Source: GCA-2732805 sp964516605
GTDB lineage: Bacteria > Pseudomonadota > Gammaproteobacteria > Coxiellales > Coxiellaceae
Assembly: GCA_964516605.1 (NCBI GenBank)
Contig: CAZFAA010000040.1
Coordinates: forward strand, 1 to 15,604
DNA length: 15,604 bases
Reading direction: 5' to 3'
Position 1 is the first letter of the stretch; every line of letters starts with the position of its first letter. A program made the translations under genes and the position numbers. Positions 14,207-15,604 of this stretch are shown piece after piece. The notes under the pieces are model-generated. The model had not been told where the DNA came from. It saw nothing but the letters and a program-made list of their open reading frames with translations, and made no database searches.

Positions 14207-14253
14207 TTCATATCAATTTGCTTTTTATCAATAAGTTACGAGAACACCTCAAA

Positions 14254-15567
14254 ATGGCCTCAATAAAATCAGTCTCTTGGAAAGATATTCGAGCAGAAGT
14301 CAGAACAAAAAATCTAGAAATTGCCGCAATCATCGACGAAATTGATCCCGATGACTCTTTTAAGCTGTATGTCGGAACCTATAGTTATGGCGAATATATT
14401 GTAAAGGATGGGGTGTTTGTATTCCCACCTATAATCGAATCTACATCGCTCAACGAGCTAAAAAGTGAATTAGGATATAACTACGCTGCCAATCCTGTCA
14501 GTCTGATTCTGCAAAATACATTAGAGATTTTTTATATTATTAATCAATGTAGCATCCCTTTTTTATATGGCTTGGTAGCACCAGGATCCATAATGAGCAC
14601 CTGGAAAGTAATCAGCGATCCTGAAGCACATACTCCTGCTTTTTTATGGGATGTAGTCTCAGGTGCACGCTCTCTTTTTATGCTCTCTAAAATATCTGAT
14701 ACCGCAGGAAATAAACGGCTTAAAAAGCATTTTAATCTCTTAACTACAAATAAACCCAAAACTTTTTTGAGTCAATGGGAAATATTCAGAGAGATTTTAG
14801 CTCATGAATCGATAAATAAAAAATGGGAAACAAAAATATTATTTTTTGGGAAAAAGTGGTTTGAAAAAATAAATAACGCTCGGTTTAAGGAATTACATTT
14901 GTACCTGTTGAAAAAAGCGTGGAGGGGAAGCAATTATTTTAGGAATCAATTTATATGGGATTTAATTTATTCGATCATCCAAGAAAGAAAAAATATAAAA
15001 GCAGAAGCTTATATCATCAATACAGTAAAACATTTAATAACAGTTGCAATTGGCATGTCACCCGGATTTGTACCCGCCATCGATGATTACGCCGGGCCCA
15101 TAACACTACTTCAAGATATCTATCGTGATATTTATCAATTAAAAACTTATGAACCAATTTTCATGCATCTACACAATTTTAAACTAACAGACGACAGATC
15201 CATTTACTACTCTTTAGAATACCCAACAACTCCAAATTTTTCTGTAAGATCTACCGAAGAAACCAGCAAAATTCAAGATTTAATAAACATTAAATCTATT
15301 ATGGCTAAATTTCTTGATGAAATTAAAAAAGGGGATCTGAATATTTATCATACCTCTATATTTGAACTTGTTAATAATGTTTCCTTTGATTATTTCCATT
15401 CAATAAAAGGATTCCATCAAATTAACAATATTGATAAATTGGTAGAACTTGATTTGCATCTTAAAAAATTTATAGAGCATGACTCTAATAAATTTCCTTG
15501 GCATAGTTCATTCTTAAAGGGCTGTATTAAAATCTCATCTCTTCAAAAAAAGGTTGTGTCCGTATAA
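14254..15567 (+). CDS. Large protein of unknown function, 437 residues
   Basis: I do not recognise a characterised family. The frame is open from 14179, but that codon is a TTG inside the -35 box; ATG at 14254 (weak GAGA upstream) gives 437 residues. No signal peptide is seen and no long transmembrane helix is certain, though residues 82-125 (PVSLILQNTLEIFYIINQCS, then IPFLYGLVAPGSIMSTW) are quite hydrophobic. Other conspicuous stretches are WDVVSGARSLFMLSKISD (132-149), FLSQWEIFREILAHE (171-185), ILFFGKKWFEKI (195-206), VAIGMSPGFVPAIDDYAGPI (264-283) and SIYYSLEYPTTPNF (316-329). The first half is mixed alpha/beta in character, the second half helical. Codon use is strongly AT-rich compared with the transporter genes. 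It is divergent from the two small regulators, and the gene ends 37 bp before the window edge. Confidence 0.75.
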   Translation: MASIKSVSWKDIRAEVRTKNLEIAAIIDEIDPDDSFKLYVGTYSYGEYIVKDGVFVFPPIIESTSLNELKSELGYNYAANPVSLILQNTLEIFYIINQCSIPFLYGLVAPGSIMSTWKVISDPEAHTPAFLWDVVSGARSLFMLSKISDTAGNKRLKKHFNLLTTNKPKTFLSQWEIFREILAHESINKKWETKILFFGKKWFEKINNARFKELHLYLLKKAWRGSNYFRNQFIWDLIYSIIQERKNIKAEAYIINTVKHLITVAIGMSPGFVPAIDDYAGPITLLQDIYRDIYQLKTYEPIFMHLHNFKLTDDRSIYYSLEYPTTPNFSVRSTEETSKIQDLINIKSIMAKFLDEIKKGDLNIYHTSIFELVNNVSFDYFHSIKGFHQINNIDKLVELDLHLKKFIEHDSNKFPWHSSFLKGCIKISSLQKKVVSV

Positions 15568-15604
15568 TGCTGTAAATTCTGTAGTGGCTAATTGATGAGC
15601 GATT

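Noticed and set aside
14179..14253. TTG start adding 25 residues to the unknown 437-residue protein
   Set aside because: The TTG is the first triplet of a -35 box with TATACT 16 bp downstream, so the extension would begin upstream of the transcription start.
15540..15568. Promoter at the end of the window (TATAAT at 15563-15568)
   Set aside because: The hexamer overlaps the stop codon region of the unknown gene and the -35 (TCTTCA) is weak; the downstream gene is outside the window.

Overview
The window is about 41% G+C by eye and carries a gammaproteobacterial gene set. ParC and EpmB read closely like their enterobacterial counterparts. The AT-rich background, a stand-alone LuxR-type helix-turn-helix protein, a poly-asparagine membrane protein and a decayed pentapeptide-repeat gene suggest a host- or amoeba-associated lineage, for example Legionellales or Coxiellaceae. 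That placement is an inference; no rRNA or tRNA gene is present to settle it.

Left part (1-3.5 kb), housekeeping genes. The 3' four-fifths of parC (topoisomerase IV subunit A) runs off the left edge. It is followed by a small membrane protein with a bacterial PH domain. epmB, the lysine 2,3-aminomutase that modifies elongation factor P, lies convergent to this gene and overlaps its 3' end.

Central part (3.5-10.1 kb), a complete family-5 (oligopeptide/dipeptide-type) ABC importer on the + strand. It consists of a large substrate-binding protein with its own C-terminal membrane anchor, an OppB-type permease (ATGA overlap), an OppC-type permease with an unusual N-terminal extension, and one polypeptide carrying both ATPase domains. 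Between the OppC-like gene and the ATPase gene lies the most striking non-coding structure in the window. It is a perfect 133-bp tandem array of 2.3 copies, full of hairpins. It begins inside the last codons of the permease gene and ends next to a -10 box for the ATPase gene.

Right part (10.1-15.6 kb), more accessory in character. It begins with the remnant of a pentapeptide-repeat gene with an in-frame stop. Next come a 3-hydroxyisobutyryl-CoA hydrolase gene and an orphan type IV pilin-like gene lacking Glu5. A small secreted protein with its own promoter and terminator follows, then a long intergenic region and a poly-Asn membrane protein behind a near-consensus sigma70 promoter. The window ends with a translationally coupled pair of small helix-turn-helix regulators and, divergent from them, a 437-residue protein of unknown function. 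A hairpin and a recognisable promoter sit between the last two units, so this is the best place to look for an undescribed regulated unit.

There is no CRISPR array, no insertion sequence with a transposase, and no RNA gene that I can support.
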